Position numbers and translations under genes: made by a program. This document shows, piece by piece, positions 7,766 through 16,947 of a stretch of DNA of 64,000 bases. How positions within the stretch are numbered: the stretch's first letter is position 1; each line of letters starts with the position of its first letter. The stretch is taken from positions 186,001 through 250,000 of the forward strand of contig DATJSU010000049.1 in the NCBI GenBank assembly GCA_035503915.1, read 5' to 3'. The DNA is from DATJMJ01 sp035503915 (GTDB lineage: Bacteria > Actinomycetota > Acidimicrobiia > Acidimicrobiales > Palsa-688). Under the pieces are notes generated by a model. It saw nothing but the letters and a program-made list of their open reading frames with translations. It did no database searches and was not told the DNA's origin.

Positions 7766-10501
7766 CTATTCGCGCCCGTAGAAGAGGCGCTCCACCGCTT
7801 TCCTGGCACGCCTCGTGAGCCGCCGGTACCGGTCCCTCAGCTCAGGCGCTGTCATCCCCAAGCTCCGTGCGACCGCGGTCAGGTGGTGGCCGGGCGGTGG
7901 GAGCGAGTCCCCGGGCATACCCCGCACCATGTAGAGCCGGTTGCGGGTCGCCTCACAAAACTCGTACGCGTCGCTCAGCACCCGCGCGTCCGCGGAGCTT
8001 ATGGCGCCCGCTGCCACCAGGCCGGCGAGAGCCTCCAAGGTGCCCTCGGCCCTGATGCTGTTGCGAAGCTGGAGCAACTGCACGGTCCACTCGACGTCTG
8101 AGAGCGACCCAGGACCGAGCTTCAAATGGAACTCCGGGTCCTCACCGGCGGGGACACGCTCGCGCTCGATGCGCGCTTTCATGCGCCGGATCTCCCTCAC
8201 GTCCTCTTCGCCAACGGGGTGGTCCCAGACAAAATCGCGTGCCAGGGCGGCAAAGCGTTCCCCGGCTCGAGGATCCCCTGCGACGACACGGCCACGGAGG
8301 AGCGCTTGGCGTTCCCAGACCTGGGCCCAGCGCGAGTAATAGCTTTCGAACGCTCTGAGGCTTCTCGCGAGAGACCCCTTGCGGCCTTCCGGGCGGAGCG
8401 AAAGGTCTAGCTCGTAGAGCCTGTGGGCAGGCGTTTCCCCATTGACGAGCTTGAGCAACGCCTCCGTAAGGTGTTCAGCGTCTTCGGCACCGAGCACCTC
8501 GTCGTCGAAGACAACCATCACGTCGAGGTCGCTCGAGTAGGCGAGCTCTGCCCCACCGAAGCGGCCCATGGCGACCACTGCCAAACCCTCGACCGAGCCA
8601 GTGGTTGGGCGATCGCCGCCGCTCCCGCTCGCCAAGCCACTAGTTGCGCGGCCGCGGCGGGGACCGGTAGAGGTAAAGACAGCGCTCACGCACGCTTCGA
8701 GAGCCGCTTCGGCCAGGCGAGTGAGCGAAAGCCCTGTCTCGGCCAAGTTGTCGATGCCGAGCACGTCGCGCGCTTGGACGCGCAGCAGCTCTCCTCGGAC
8801 GAGGGCGCTCAGGCCGCGCCACCATTCCTGTCGCGGGCGCCAAGCGATCCCGTCGGCGGCACGCCTCGCCAGCGCGGCGCGCTCGGGCAGGGGAGGTGGG
8901 CCGGTTTCAAGGAGAGCGAGCTGGTCGGGGTGCCTCTCATAGCCGACCACGAAGCCCCGGCTCGTGCCGAGGAGGAGGCAGAGGTGCTGCGCCGCCTCGG
9001 GCGATTCCCTGAAGAGAGCGCTCATCTGGTTGCGCCTGTGCAAGCCGGTAGCGAGGCGCCTGAGGCCGAGGAGGCCGAGGTCGGGGTCGGGCGACTGCGA
9101 CAACCAGTCGAGGACAAGAGGGACCATCGTTTGCATGAGCCTGGAGGTGCGTGAAAAGCCGTGTGTCAGCTCGACGACTGCGTCCCGGGTGCGAGTGGCG
9201 TCTGAGAAGCCGAACGCCGCCAGCCGCTCGCTCACCGCCACAGGCGACAGGGCGGGCGCAGGGGCGGGCAGGCCAGGCGCCGTGAAGGCCTCGAGGAGAG
9301 GCCGGAAAAACAGGCGTTCGTGGATCGACCTCGCGGTGGCCTGACGCCGGGCAAGGTCGGCCTCGAAGGCCGCAAGGGCCGTAGCCTCGGCGCTGTCCCG
9401 GTAGCCGAGCACCCGCGCCAAGTGCGCGCGGCCGTTTGCACCCGCCGGCAGCGCATGGACTTGGCGGTCCTCGAACAGTTGGAGACGGTGCTCCACCGAG
9501 CGGAGGAAGCGGTAGGCGTCGCTGAGGCCCTCCGCATCGCCGGCAGCCACATAACCGCCGGCCGCCAAGGCGACGAGGGACTCGAGAGTTGCCGGCGCCC
9601 GGAGCGAAGTGTCCTCGCGCCCGTGCACCAGCTGCAATAGCTGCACGGCGAACTCGATGTCCCGGATCCCCCCCCTGCCCAGCTTGATCTCCCGGCTCGA
9701 GAGACCTCGGCGGGAAACCAGCTGCTCGGCCCGGGCTTTCATCGCCCGCAGGCTGCGCAAGTCGTCTGCCTGCAGCGGTCGCCCCCAGACTCTTTCGGCC
9801 GCGGAGGCGGCGAAGGCCGCACCAAGGGCCGGGTCGCCGGCGGAGGGGCGCGCTTTCATGAGCGCCTGGAACTCCCATGTCTGCGCCCAGCGGTCCCAGT
9901 AGGCCTCGTAGGAAGCGAGGCTCCGCACGAGCGGCCCTGAGCGCCCCTCTGGGCGTAGGGCGACATCGGTTCGCCACGCCCGGCGCAGGAGGGAGAGGAG
10001 CGGCTGCGGGTCGGCGCTGCCGATGAAGACGATGTCGATATCGCTCCCGTAATTGAGCTCGCGCGCCCCGAGCTTGCCCATCGAGATGACGGCAAGGTCT
10101 TCCTCCAAGCCGCTCTCCGTCGCCGCTGCTTTGAGCAACCCGTCCGCCAGTTCGGAAAGTGCTCGCCCTACCGCCTCCAGCGGGAGCTGGCCAGAAAGGT
10201 CGAGCGCGGCGACCCTTAGCACCTCCAAGGCTTTCCAGCGCGCGAGGGGGGCCATCGGCGCGACAGGAGAGCCGGTTCGTGCGAGGACGTCAATGGCGGC
10301 AGGGTCGGTCACACAAGTCCGGGTGAGGAACGGGCTCGCCGCCATCACTGTCACCACTGCACGGCGCAAGGCGGCCTCGCCGCGCATGCGCTCCAATGAG
10401 CCCGGGAAGGCTTCAGCGAGGCGCGCAAGGCCTAGCTCGGCACGCGCCTGGTCCGCAGAACTTGCCAGCTCTGGCCAGATATCTTCGCGCTGGAGCGGCA
10501 C
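7766..10501 (-). CDS. glnE: bifunctional glutamine synthetase adenylyltransferase/deadenylase
   Basis: Adenylylates and deadenylylates glutamine synthetase in response to nitrogen status. From GTG 10501 the protein has 911 residues. Two nucleotidyltransferase domains are visible: the N-terminal deadenylase (SMGKLGARELNYGSDIDIVF) and the C-terminal adenylyltransferase (AMGRFGGAELAYSSDLDVMV), each with the G-S-D-x-D metal motif, and each followed by a helical GlnD-like domain. The frame extends upstream, but an AAGGAG 9 bases before GTG 10501 fixes this start. No glutamine synthetase gene lies near. The start is only 19 bases from the divergent nadE start, so each promoter must lie inside or very close to the other gene. 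Confidence 0.93.
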   Translation of the reverse strand: MPLQREDIWPELASSADQARAELGLARLAEAFPGSLERMRGEAALRRAVVTVMAASPFLTRTCVTDPAAIDVLARTGSPVAPMAPLARWKALEVLRVAALDLSGQLPLEAVGRALSELADGLLKAAATESGLEEDLAVISMGKLGARELNYGSDIDIVFIGSADPQPLLSLLRRAWRTDVALRPEGRSGPLVRSLASYEAYWDRWAQTWEFQALMKARPSAGDPALGAAFAASAAERVWGRPLQADDLRSLRAMKARAEQLVSRRGLSSREIKLGRGGIRDIEFAVQLLQLVHGREDTSLRAPATLESLVALAAGGYVAAGDAEGLSDAYRFLRSVEHRLQLFEDRQVHALPAGANGRAHLARVLGYRDSAEATALAAFEADLARRQATARSIHERLFFRPLLEAFTAPGLPAPAPALSPVAVSERLAAFGFSDATRTRDAVVELTHGFSRTSRLMQTMVPLVLDWLSQSPDPDLGLLGLRRLATGLHRRNQMSALFRESPEAAQHLCLLLGTSRGFVVGYERHPDQLALLETGPPPLPERAALARRAADGIAWRPRQEWWRGLSALVRGELLRVQARDVLGIDNLAETGLSLTRLAEAALEACVSAVFTSTGPRRGRATSGLASGSGGDRPTTGSVEGLAVVAMGRFGGAELAYSSDLDVMVVFDDEVLGAEDAEHLTEALLKLVNGETPAHRLYELDLSLRPEGRKGSLARSLRAFESYYSRWAQVWERQALLRGRVVAGDPRAGERFAALARDFVWDHPVGEEDVREIRRMKARIERERVPAGEDPEFHLKLGPGSLSDVEWTVQLLQLRNSIRAEGTLEALAGLVAAGAISSADARVLSDAYEFCEATRNRLYMVRGMPGDSLPPPGHHLTAVARSLGMTAPELRDRYRRLTRRARKAVERLFYGRE

Positions 10502-10520
10502 CGGCCTACGCTCCTTCGTA

Positions 10521-12230
10521 ATGAGTTGGTTGCGCTTGGCCCTGTGCCAGCTGGGGCCCGTTGTCGGGGACCTGAGCGGCAACGTCGAGCGCGCCGTGCT
10601 GGCGCTTCAACGCGCAGAGGATGCCGGTGCCGACCTGGCGGTTTTCCCCGAGCTCATGATCACGGGGTACCCGCCTGAGGACCTCCTCTTGAAGCCGGGT
10701 TTTGTGGCCGACAACCTCGTTGCCCTCTCCAAGGTGGCACAGGCGACAGAGCAGTGTGCCGCGGTCGTTGGTTTTGTCGACGAACGGCTCGACCTCTACA
10801 ACGCCGCCGCTGTTTGCGAGGGCGGCGAGGTCAAGGGCGTTTACCACAAACGAAAGTTGCCCAATTACTCGGTCTTCGACGAGCGACGGTACTTCGCGCC
10901 GGGTACGGGAGCAGATGCCTTGTACGTCATTGGCGGCGTGAGGGTAGGCGTTTCGATTTGCGAGGATGCTTGGGACCCTACTGGCCCGATCAGCGCTCAA
11001 GCGGCTGCGGGCGCCGAGCTGGCCGTGAACATCAATGGGTCGCCCTATTACGCGGGCCGCGTGCATGAGCGCCAGAGGATGCTCGCCACCCGCGCTGCCG
11101 ACGCCTCTTGCGCGCTGGTCTACGTCAATATGGTCGGCGGCCAAGACGAACTGGTCTTTGACGGGGCCTCCATGGTCTTTGCCCCGGACGGGCGGTTAGT
11201 GGCTTCGCTCCCGCAGTTTGACGAAGTTGTCTCGGTTTTTGACATCGAGGTACGCCCGGGGTACCGAAAGCGGCTCTTGGACCCCCGCGGACGCCCCAGC
11301 GCCCCTGCACTGCCCGAGGTCGTCGTAACGAGCGCTCCAAGGCAGCTCCCCTCCGCGGCCCGCACTGCCCCACCGCGAGCGGGAGTGCTCTGCGACGAGG
11401 AGGAGATATACCAAGCGCTCGTCGTCGGGACGCGCGACTACGTCCGGAAAAACGGCTTTACCGAGGTGGTGATCGGCCTCTCGGGAGGGGTCGACTCCTC
11501 GCTCGTCGCCGCGATAGCCGCCGACGCCCTCGGCCCGCGCTCGGTGCACGGGGTATTGTTGCCTTCCCGCTTTACGAGCGAGCATTCCAATTCCGATGCC
11601 GAGGATCTTGCGTCGCGCCTTGGGATCGACCACAGGTCGATCGCCATCGAACCTGCGCACTACGCCATCGGCGAAATGCTTTCGGGCGCCTTCGCAGGCA
11701 GGGGAGCGGGCCTGGCCGAAGAGAACATCCAGAGCCGCCTGAGAGGCGTTGTGCTCATGGCGCTGTCGAACAAGTTTGGCTGGCTCGTGCTCACGACCGG
11801 CAACAAGAGCGAGCTCGCCGTTGGGTACTCGACGCTTTACGGTGACACGGCCGGTGGTTTTGCGGTCATCAAGGACGTCCCCAAGAGCCTGGTGTACCGG
11901 CTGTGCAAGTGGCGAAATTCCAGAGGCGCGGTCATCCCTCCCCGGGTGATGACCAAGGCCCCGACGGCTGAGCTCCGGGCCAACCAGTTGGACACCGACA
12001 GCCTCCCGCCCTACGAGGAGCTTGACCCGGTCCTCGAGGCCTACGTCAGCGACGACATGACGGCGGGCGAGCTCGTCGAGGCGGGCTTTGACGCGGACCT
12101 CGTCGCCCGGGTAGTGCGCCTTGTGGACCTTGCCGAGTACAAGCGCCGCCAGAGCCCGATCGGCGTGCGGGTCACGCCCAAGGCTTTCGGGCGCGACCGT
12201 CGCATGCCGATCACGAACTGCTACCGCTGA
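10521..12230 (+). CDS. nadE: glutamine-dependent NAD+ synthetase
   Basis: Last step of NAD biosynthesis: amidates deamido-NAD+ using ammonia from glutamine. 569 residues. The N-terminal nitrilase-type glutaminase domain (~1-260) shows its catalytic Glu (FPELMITGYPPEDLL), Lys (YHKRKLPNY) and Cys (VSICEDAWDP). The C-terminal synthetase domain has the PP-loop GLSGGVDSSLVAAIAADALG, the TTGNKSELAVGYSTLYGD segment, and ends KAFGRDRRMPITNCYR. This two-domain form is usual in actinobacteria. The frame is open further upstream, antisense to glnE; ATG 10521 is the first start giving a normal N-terminus. It may be translated from a very short or leaderless mRNA, as no Shine-Dalgarno is visible. Confidence 0.93.
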   Translation: MSWLRLALCQLGPVVGDLSGNVERAVLALQRAEDAGADLAVFPELMITGYPPEDLLLKPGFVADNLVALSKVAQATEQCAAVVGFVDERLDLYNAAAVCEGGEVKGVYHKRKLPNYSVFDERRYFAPGTGADALYVIGGVRVGVSICEDAWDPTGPISAQAAAGAELAVNINGSPYYAGRVHERQRMLATRAADASCALVYVNMVGGQDELVFDGASMVFAPDGRLVASLPQFDEVVSVFDIEVRPGYRKRLLDPRGRPSAPALPEVVVTSAPRQLPSAARTAPPRAGVLCDEEEIYQALVVGTRDYVRKNGFTEVVIGLSGGVDSSLVAAIAADALGPRSVHGVLLPSRFTSEHSNSDAEDLASRLGIDHRSIAIEPAHYAIGEMLSGAFAGRGAGLAEENIQSRLRGVVLMALSNKFGWLVLTTGNKSELAVGYSTLYGDTAGGFAVIKDVPKSLVYRLCKWRNSRGAVIPPRVMTKAPTAELRANQLDTDSLPPYEELDPVLEAYVSDDMTAGELVEAGFDADLVARVVRLVDLAEYKRRQSPIGVRVTPKAFGRDRRMPITNCYR

Positions 12231-12244
12231 CAAAAAGGAGACCT

Positions 12245-12826
12245 GTGCAGGCACACGTCGGTTCGCTCCCGATGAGCTCATCAGCGCGCTGGGCCGGGGC
12301 AGCCGCGTGGACAGAGCAAGCACTGTTCGAGGTCCTCGGCGGGTGGGCTGGCTCGAGCAGCGCCCCGCAGGTGGCCGTGTACTTCGACTCCGCCAGCCAG
12401 CACCACGCGTGGCGGGCGCAGCTTTGGCTCGAACGCCTTCCGGCTCGTCTTACCGGCGCGAGCGGGCCTGACCTGGTGCGGGCACCGTGGGGTGGCGCTG
12501 CCGAAGCGCTGAGGGGGCTGTCTGAGCTCGATGGCGACGTCGAGCGGCTCGCCGCGTACTGCCGGGTCGTGCTCGAGTGGGCGGTTGCCGGCTATCGCCG
12601 GTGGCAGCGCCTCTGCTCCCCCGCGGCCGACCGCCCGGTCTTGAGGGTGCTCTCGCTCGTTGTCGGCGATTCCGTCGCGGACTGGCAAGACGGTTGCTCG
12701 GTGCTGGCCGAGGTAATGTCGCTCAGCGAGGGGGGAGTGGCCGTCGCCATCACGGCTGGTGCCGCGGCGTCCTCGGCCCGAATAGAAGAGCTCCTTCTCC
12801 GGGAGGGACCACCACATATTGCCTGA
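12245..12826 (+). CDS. conserved hypothetical protein with HHAWRAQLW motif
   Basis: A 193-residue soluble, helix-rich protein. The GTG start has a strong AAGGAG six bases upstream and follows nadE by 14 bases, so it is probably read from the nadE transcript. The clearest block is SASQHHAWRAQLWLERLP (residues ~50-67), which I recall from a family of actinobacterial proteins of unknown function that look ferritin-like or four-helix in predicted fold; His/Glu residues might bind metal. A second helical block, YCRVVLEWAVAGYRRWQRL, follows. No membrane segment or signal. Its stop overlaps the TTG start of the GGDEF-EAL gene by eight bases. Function not assigned. Confidence 0.75.
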   Translation: MQAHVGSLPMSSSARWAGAAAWTEQALFEVLGGWAGSSSAPQVAVYFDSASQHHAWRAQLWLERLPARLTGASGPDLVRAPWGGAAEALRGLSELDGDVERLAAYCRVVLEWAVAGYRRWQRLCSPAADRPVLRVLSLVVGDSVADWQDGCSVLAEVMSLSEGGVAVAITAGAAASSARIEELLLREGPPHIA

Positions 12827-15809
12827 CAGGGACCTAACCGGGCCCTCCGACGCCGGGGCTGTTACGGCGGCGCCCGTTGCCGCCGAGCTCGACCGGCTGC
12901 GGGAGCTCGCTGAAAGGTATTTCTGGCTGTTCGAGGACAGCCCCGTAGCAAAGTACGTCTGCGGTGTCGACGGGCGCATCCTCGAGGTCAATTCCGCCAT
13001 GTGCAGGCTTCTCGGGGTGCTGCCGGAGGACGTGGTCGGCAACACGCTCGCAAGTTTTTCCCTCGACGCTGCGGTTCCAGAGGCGGAGCTGGAAGCCTTC
13101 CTCGAGGGCCGCTCCCGGACCTATGCGAGCAAGCGCCGCTACCGTGGCGCTGGCGGCCGAGCGTTGACGGCGCTCGTGACCCTTGGGGCCATCCGGGACG
13201 CGAACGCCCGTGCGCAAACGATCTTCGGTGAGGTTGAGGACCTCACCGCGCAGGAACTGGCGACCGGAGAGCTTGACCGCCAGCGCGGGCGGCTCGAGAT
13301 GGCGCTCGAGGCTTCCGGCATTTGTGTCTGGGAGCTGGACACACTTTCGGGGCGGGTCACCCTCCAAGAACGCTCGCCTGGGGCGCCCACCTTCCGCGAG
13401 CAGAACATGACCTACGGCGATTTCGTCCGCCGTTTCCACTCCGAGGACCGGCGCCTACTGCCCACCATCAAGGAGTTCCGCTCCCAGGTCAAGCGTCACC
13501 TGGACCTCGAGCTCCGGACCGCGCCCGAGCCCGTCCGTTGGGTCCACCTGAAGGGACGCGCTTTGGCTGGTGAAGATGGTTTCGTCGTGCGGGCCCTCGG
13601 CACCACGGCAGACGTCACCGAGCCACGGGCAGCGCGGGCAGAGCTCGCCGCTCAACGCGACCGCCTCGAGCTCGCCCTCGAGACGGCGAGCATGATGGCC
13701 TGGGAGGTGCGGCTGGGTGCCGAACCGGTTTTTACCGCCGTGCGGCCCGACATCCTCGGGCTCGGAGTGGCGCCCCACGTCCCGGTCAGCGGCTTGCTGG
13801 CGAGCCCGGTGTTCGGCGACCGGGTTTTTGCGCCCGACCGGGAGGCGGTCGCCCAGGCGGTGCGCCAAAGCTTGCGCTCACCGGGCGCCATCTTGGACAT
13901 CGAGTACCGCTGGCGGGACGACAACGAGACGACTCGCTGGGCCCATACCAGGGCGCGAGCCGAGGCGGGGCCATCGGGGGAGGTCCAGCGGGTCACCGGA
14001 ACGACCGCAGACATGACCGCTGCCCGTCGTGAGGTTGCGGCGCGCCTGCGGGCTGAAAGGATCCTTTCGCGCACCCTCGAGGCGTCCCAGGACGCCTTCA
14101 TCGGGGTGGACGAACGGGGCCTCGTGACCGACTGGAACCCTGCCGCTGAGCTGCTTTTTGGCTGGTTCCGCGACGAGATGCTGGGGGAGCCGCTCGTCGA
14201 CCGGGTCGCCGGGGCTGACCGGGAAGCCCTTGCGGAGCTGATCAGCCCCAACTACGAAGCCTCTGTCGTGTCTCTTGTCACGCCTCTCGGTGGCCTGCCC
14301 GGGACGGCGCCCTTCGAGAGCCAGCGGGTGAGGCGGGAAGTGGAAGTGAGGACTCGAGATGGGCGCAATTTCCCAGCAGAAATTGCCGCCGTCCAGGTCG
14401 AAGACGATGGGGTTTTGCTTTTCAGGCTTTTTGTGCGCGACGTTTCCGAGCGCAAGGCTTACGAGAGCCAGCTCATCCGCAACGCCTTGTTCGACCCGCT
14501 CACGGGGCTCCCCAACCGCGCCCTGCTCGTGGACCGCCTGAGCGGCGCCATCAGGCGCTTGAGCCGAGCCAAAGCCCTGCTCGCCGTGCTGTTCATCGAT
14601 GTCGACCGCTTCAAGCACATCAATGACAGCATCGGCCACCGAGCAGGCGACGACTTTCTCGTCCAGCTCGGCCAGCGGATCCGCTCGGTCCTGCGGCCTT
14701 CGGACACTGTGGCGCGCTTTGGCGCCGACGAATTTGTCGTGCTGTGCGAGGCGCTCGAGGGCGAGCGGGAGGCGATGGCCGTTGCGAGCCGGATCGAGGG
14801 CCTCTTCTCCACCCCGTTCCTGCTCGGCGGCGAGCGTAGCCGGGAGGTGTACGCCTCGGCGACCGTCGGGATCGCGCTCGCGACTGACTCGGCAACCAAC
14901 GCCGAGGCCCTCGTGCGGGACGCGGGTACGGCAATGCACCGGGCGAAGGAGCACGGCGGCGGGCATGCGGAGCTCTTTGACGCCGAGATCCGCAGGAGGT
15001 CGATAGCGCATTTCGAAACCGAGTCGGAGCTGCGGAGGGCGCTCGAGCGGGGCGAGCTGATCCTGTACTACCAGCCGGTAGTCGACTTGACAGGCCGCGT
15101 GGCCAAGGTCGAGGCCCTCGTCCGCTGGGCCCACCCCTCGGGGAGGGTGGCACTGCCCGCGGAGTTCGTGCCGCTCGCCGAAGAAACAGGCCTCATCGTC
15201 CCCCTCGGGGAGTTGGTGCTGCAGATGGCCTGCCAACAGCTGAGCTCTTGGCGGCGGGAGCACGCTCGGCTGGCGGACCTCGGCGTGGCGGTCAATGTTT
15301 CGAGCGCGCAACTGCGCTCGGCGGAGGCCTTCGAACGGATGAAGGCGATCATCAGCGCTGCGGACTTGCCTCCTGCCGCGTTGGTCCTCGAGATCACCGA
15401 GAGCGTCCTCATGGACGAGCGCGCCGGCGCCGTCAACAAGCTCGCGACTCTCCGGTCGCTCGGGGCACGGCTCGCCGTTGACGACTTCGGCACCGGGTAC
15501 TCGTCGCTCCTTTACCTGCGCCGCTACCCCCTGGACATGCTGAAGATCGACCGGAGCTTTGTCGCCGGCCTCGTGGACAACCCCGAAGACGCCACCATCG
15601 TCGATGCCGTGGTGCGGCTCGGGCACAGCTTTGGGCTGCAGACCGTGGCCGAGGGAGTCGAGACAGCGGACCAGCTCCGCCTATTGCGCAGCCTCGGTTG
15701 CGACATGGGCCAGGGCCACTTTTGGGGACGCCCCCTCCCACCGGAGAACCTCTTGTCCTTACTGCTCAGCCCGACCCCCGAAGCCACAGAAGCAAAGCCT
15801 TTGGGGTAG
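12819..15809 (+). CDS. PAS-multidomain GGDEF-EAL protein with degenerate GGDEF
   Basis: Cyclic-di-GMP signalling protein, 996 residues. Order: four PAS-like sensor regions (~20-125, 145-265, 280-395, 400-545), then GGDEF (~555-720) and EAL (~735-985). The PAS regions suggest soluble redox or ligand sensing; no membrane segment is evident. The GGDEF active-site motif reads GADEF (residues 635-639), so cyclase activity may be lost or weakened, although the upstream DPLTGLPNRALLVDRL and metal Asp (FIDVDRFK) are kept. The EAL domain looks intact: EALVRW (765), NVSSAQL, ITESVLMD, DDFGTGYSSL, KIDRSFV and AEGVET, so phosphodiesterase activity is likely. TTG start with GGGAGGGA upstream, overlapping the previous gene. 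Confidence 0.9.
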   Translation: MPDRDLTGPSDAGAVTAAPVAAELDRLRELAERYFWLFEDSPVAKYVCGVDGRILEVNSAMCRLLGVLPEDVVGNTLASFSLDAAVPEAELEAFLEGRSRTYASKRRYRGAGGRALTALVTLGAIRDANARAQTIFGEVEDLTAQELATGELDRQRGRLEMALEASGICVWELDTLSGRVTLQERSPGAPTFREQNMTYGDFVRRFHSEDRRLLPTIKEFRSQVKRHLDLELRTAPEPVRWVHLKGRALAGEDGFVVRALGTTADVTEPRAARAELAAQRDRLELALETASMMAWEVRLGAEPVFTAVRPDILGLGVAPHVPVSGLLASPVFGDRVFAPDREAVAQAVRQSLRSPGAILDIEYRWRDDNETTRWAHTRARAEAGPSGEVQRVTGTTADMTAARREVAARLRAERILSRTLEASQDAFIGVDERGLVTDWNPAAELLFGWFRDEMLGEPLVDRVAGADREALAELISPNYEASVVSLVTPLGGLPGTAPFESQRVRREVEVRTRDGRNFPAEIAAVQVEDDGVLLFRLFVRDVSERKAYESQLIRNALFDPLTGLPNRALLVDRLSGAIRRLSRAKALLAVLFIDVDRFKHINDSIGHRAGDDFLVQLGQRIRSVLRPSDTVARFGADEFVVLCEALEGEREAMAVASRIEGLFSTPFLLGGERSREVYASATVGIALATDSATNAEALVRDAGTAMHRAKEHGGGHAELFDAEIRRRSIAHFETESELRRALERGELILYYQPVVDLTGRVAKVEALVRWAHPSGRVALPAEFVPLAEETGLIVPLGELVLQMACQQLSSWRREHARLADLGVAVNVSSAQLRSAEAFERMKAIISAADLPPAALVLEITESVLMDERAGAVNKLATLRSLGARLAVDDFGTGYSSLLYLRRYPLDMLKIDRSFVAGLVDNPEDATIVDAVVRLGHSFGLQTVAEGVETADQLRLLRSLGCDMGQGHFWGRPLPPENLLSLLLSPTPEATEAKPLG

Positions 15810-15842
15810 CGCTACGCCCCCTGGGCCGCTACGTTGTCTGCC

Positions 15843-15920
15843 ATGGTCAAAAAGTTGCTCATTCTTGCAATCATCGTCGGGATCGGGTTGTTCGCAGCCA
15901 AGAAGCTGCGGGCTGCGTAG
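15843..15920 (+). CDS. 25-residue membrane peptide (DLW-39-like)
   Basis: ATG to TAG encodes 25 residues: MVKKLL, a hydrophobic stretch of about 13 residues (ILAIIVGIGLFAA) and a basic KKLRAA end. This layout resembles the N-terminal part of the short actinobacterial DLW-39-type proteins, here without their acidic tail. No Shine-Dalgarno is present, but TACGTT at 15830-15835 could be the -10 box of a leaderless transcript. It lies 33 bases after the GGDEF-EAL stop. Very short, so chance is possible; the basic-hydrophobic-basic pattern is the support. Confidence 0.42.
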   Translation: MVKKLLILAIIVGIGLFAAKKLRAA

Positions 15921-16039
15921 ACAACGGGGGGCTTGCCCCCGGCGACCCTATGTGGGCGCTTTGCCCGGCTGGCGCTGCGCCGCGGCGGGCCCTTGGTGGT
16001 GCGTGCGCGCTGTCGTAGGTTCCCGGCGGCGTGCACCAG

Positions 16040-16864
16040 CTACTGGCTCTGGCGGAGAGCGTTCATAACCCTGTTCCTGGTCACCAGGACCACCACCAAG
16101 AGGACGCCGCTGACGACCATGGCCCCAGCGGCCGCTATCAAACCAACCCGCAGTGGCCGGTGGCCGCTCGGCGCCACGACGGCCAGCTCGCTGAAGCGCA
16201 GCACTGGCCAACCGCGCATTTGGGCGATGCGTCGCAGCGCTCGGTCGGGGTTCACTGCGGCAGGGTGGCCCACGATCTCGAGCATCGGGACGTCGGTCGC
16301 CGAGTCGCTGTACGCCCAGCTCTCGGTGAGGTCGATGCCGTCCCTTTCGGCGATCCGGCTGATCGTTGCCGCCTTCTCGGGCCCGAACGTGTAGCTGAGC
16401 AGCTTTCCGGTGTAGCGGCCGGCGTCTACTGCTGCTTGGGTGGCGATCGCGCCCTCGGCCCCGAGGTAGCGGGCCAAGGGCACCACGATCTCCTCGGGAG
16501 CTGCGGACACGATGTAGACCCTCCGGCCAGCTGCTTTGTGCCCGGCGATGAGGTCGAGGGCTTCCTTGTAAGTGATCGGTCCCACGACCTGGATGAGCGT
16601 CTCGGCGACAATGCGCCTGACCCTTTCCTGCTCCCAGCCCTCCGTGAGAGCGAGCATCCGCAGGCGGAGACGCTCGACGGCTTGCGAGCTGGCGCCAAAT
16701 CGCAGGAAAAGCAAGTGCCCCCAAAGCCCTTGGGCCAAGACTCGCCTGGTCAGGAGGCCTTCGCGGTAGAACGGGCGCGAGAAGGCCATGATCGAGGCTT
16801 TCGCGATCACGGTCTTGTCGAGATCGAAGAAGGCCGCCGCCTGGGCGGGCGCGCGAGCAGCCAC
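16040..16864 (-). CDS. HAD-superfamily (IB, SerB-like) phosphatase with C-terminal membrane helix
   Basis: Phosphatase of the HAD-IB group. Motif I is FFDLDKTVI (Asp nucleophile and DxDxT-like pattern) near residue 12; motif II lies in VYIVSAAPEE; the Lys motif in FGPEKAATI; motif III in AYSDSATDVPML. After ~235 residues comes one hydrophobic segment (VGLIAAAGAMVVSGVLLVVV) with a basic end, implying a tail anchor with the enzyme facing the cytoplasm. GTG 16864 gives a normal N-terminus; the frame stays open ~33 codons upstream without a better RBS. Related actinobacterial proteins are often annotated as HAD-IB hydrolases of unknown substrate, some as phospholipid-related. Divergent from phoU (83-base gap). 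Confidence 0.82.
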   Translation of the reverse strand: MAARAPAQAAAFFDLDKTVIAKASIMAFSRPFYREGLLTRRVLAQGLWGHLLFLRFGASSQAVERLRLRMLALTEGWEQERVRRIVAETLIQVVGPITYKEALDLIAGHKAAGRRVYIVSAAPEEIVVPLARYLGAEGAIATQAAVDAGRYTGKLLSYTFGPEKAATISRIAERDGIDLTESWAYSDSATDVPMLEIVGHPAAVNPDRALRRIAQMRGWPVLRFSELAVVAPSGHRPLRVGLIAAAGAMVVSGVLLVVVLVTRNRVMNALRQSQ

Positions 16865-16947
16865 CGCTGCAGTCTGGCACGGGCAATCCCCGGGCCCGGC
16901 GCCAAGTTCGGGGCCTGCCCCGGCACTAAGTAGCATCCCTAGCGCAA

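Noticed and set aside
13878..15626. 582-codon minus-strand open frame
   Set aside because: Lies antisense to the GGDEF-EAL gene, whose domains are unambiguous; no recognisable motif on the minus strand.
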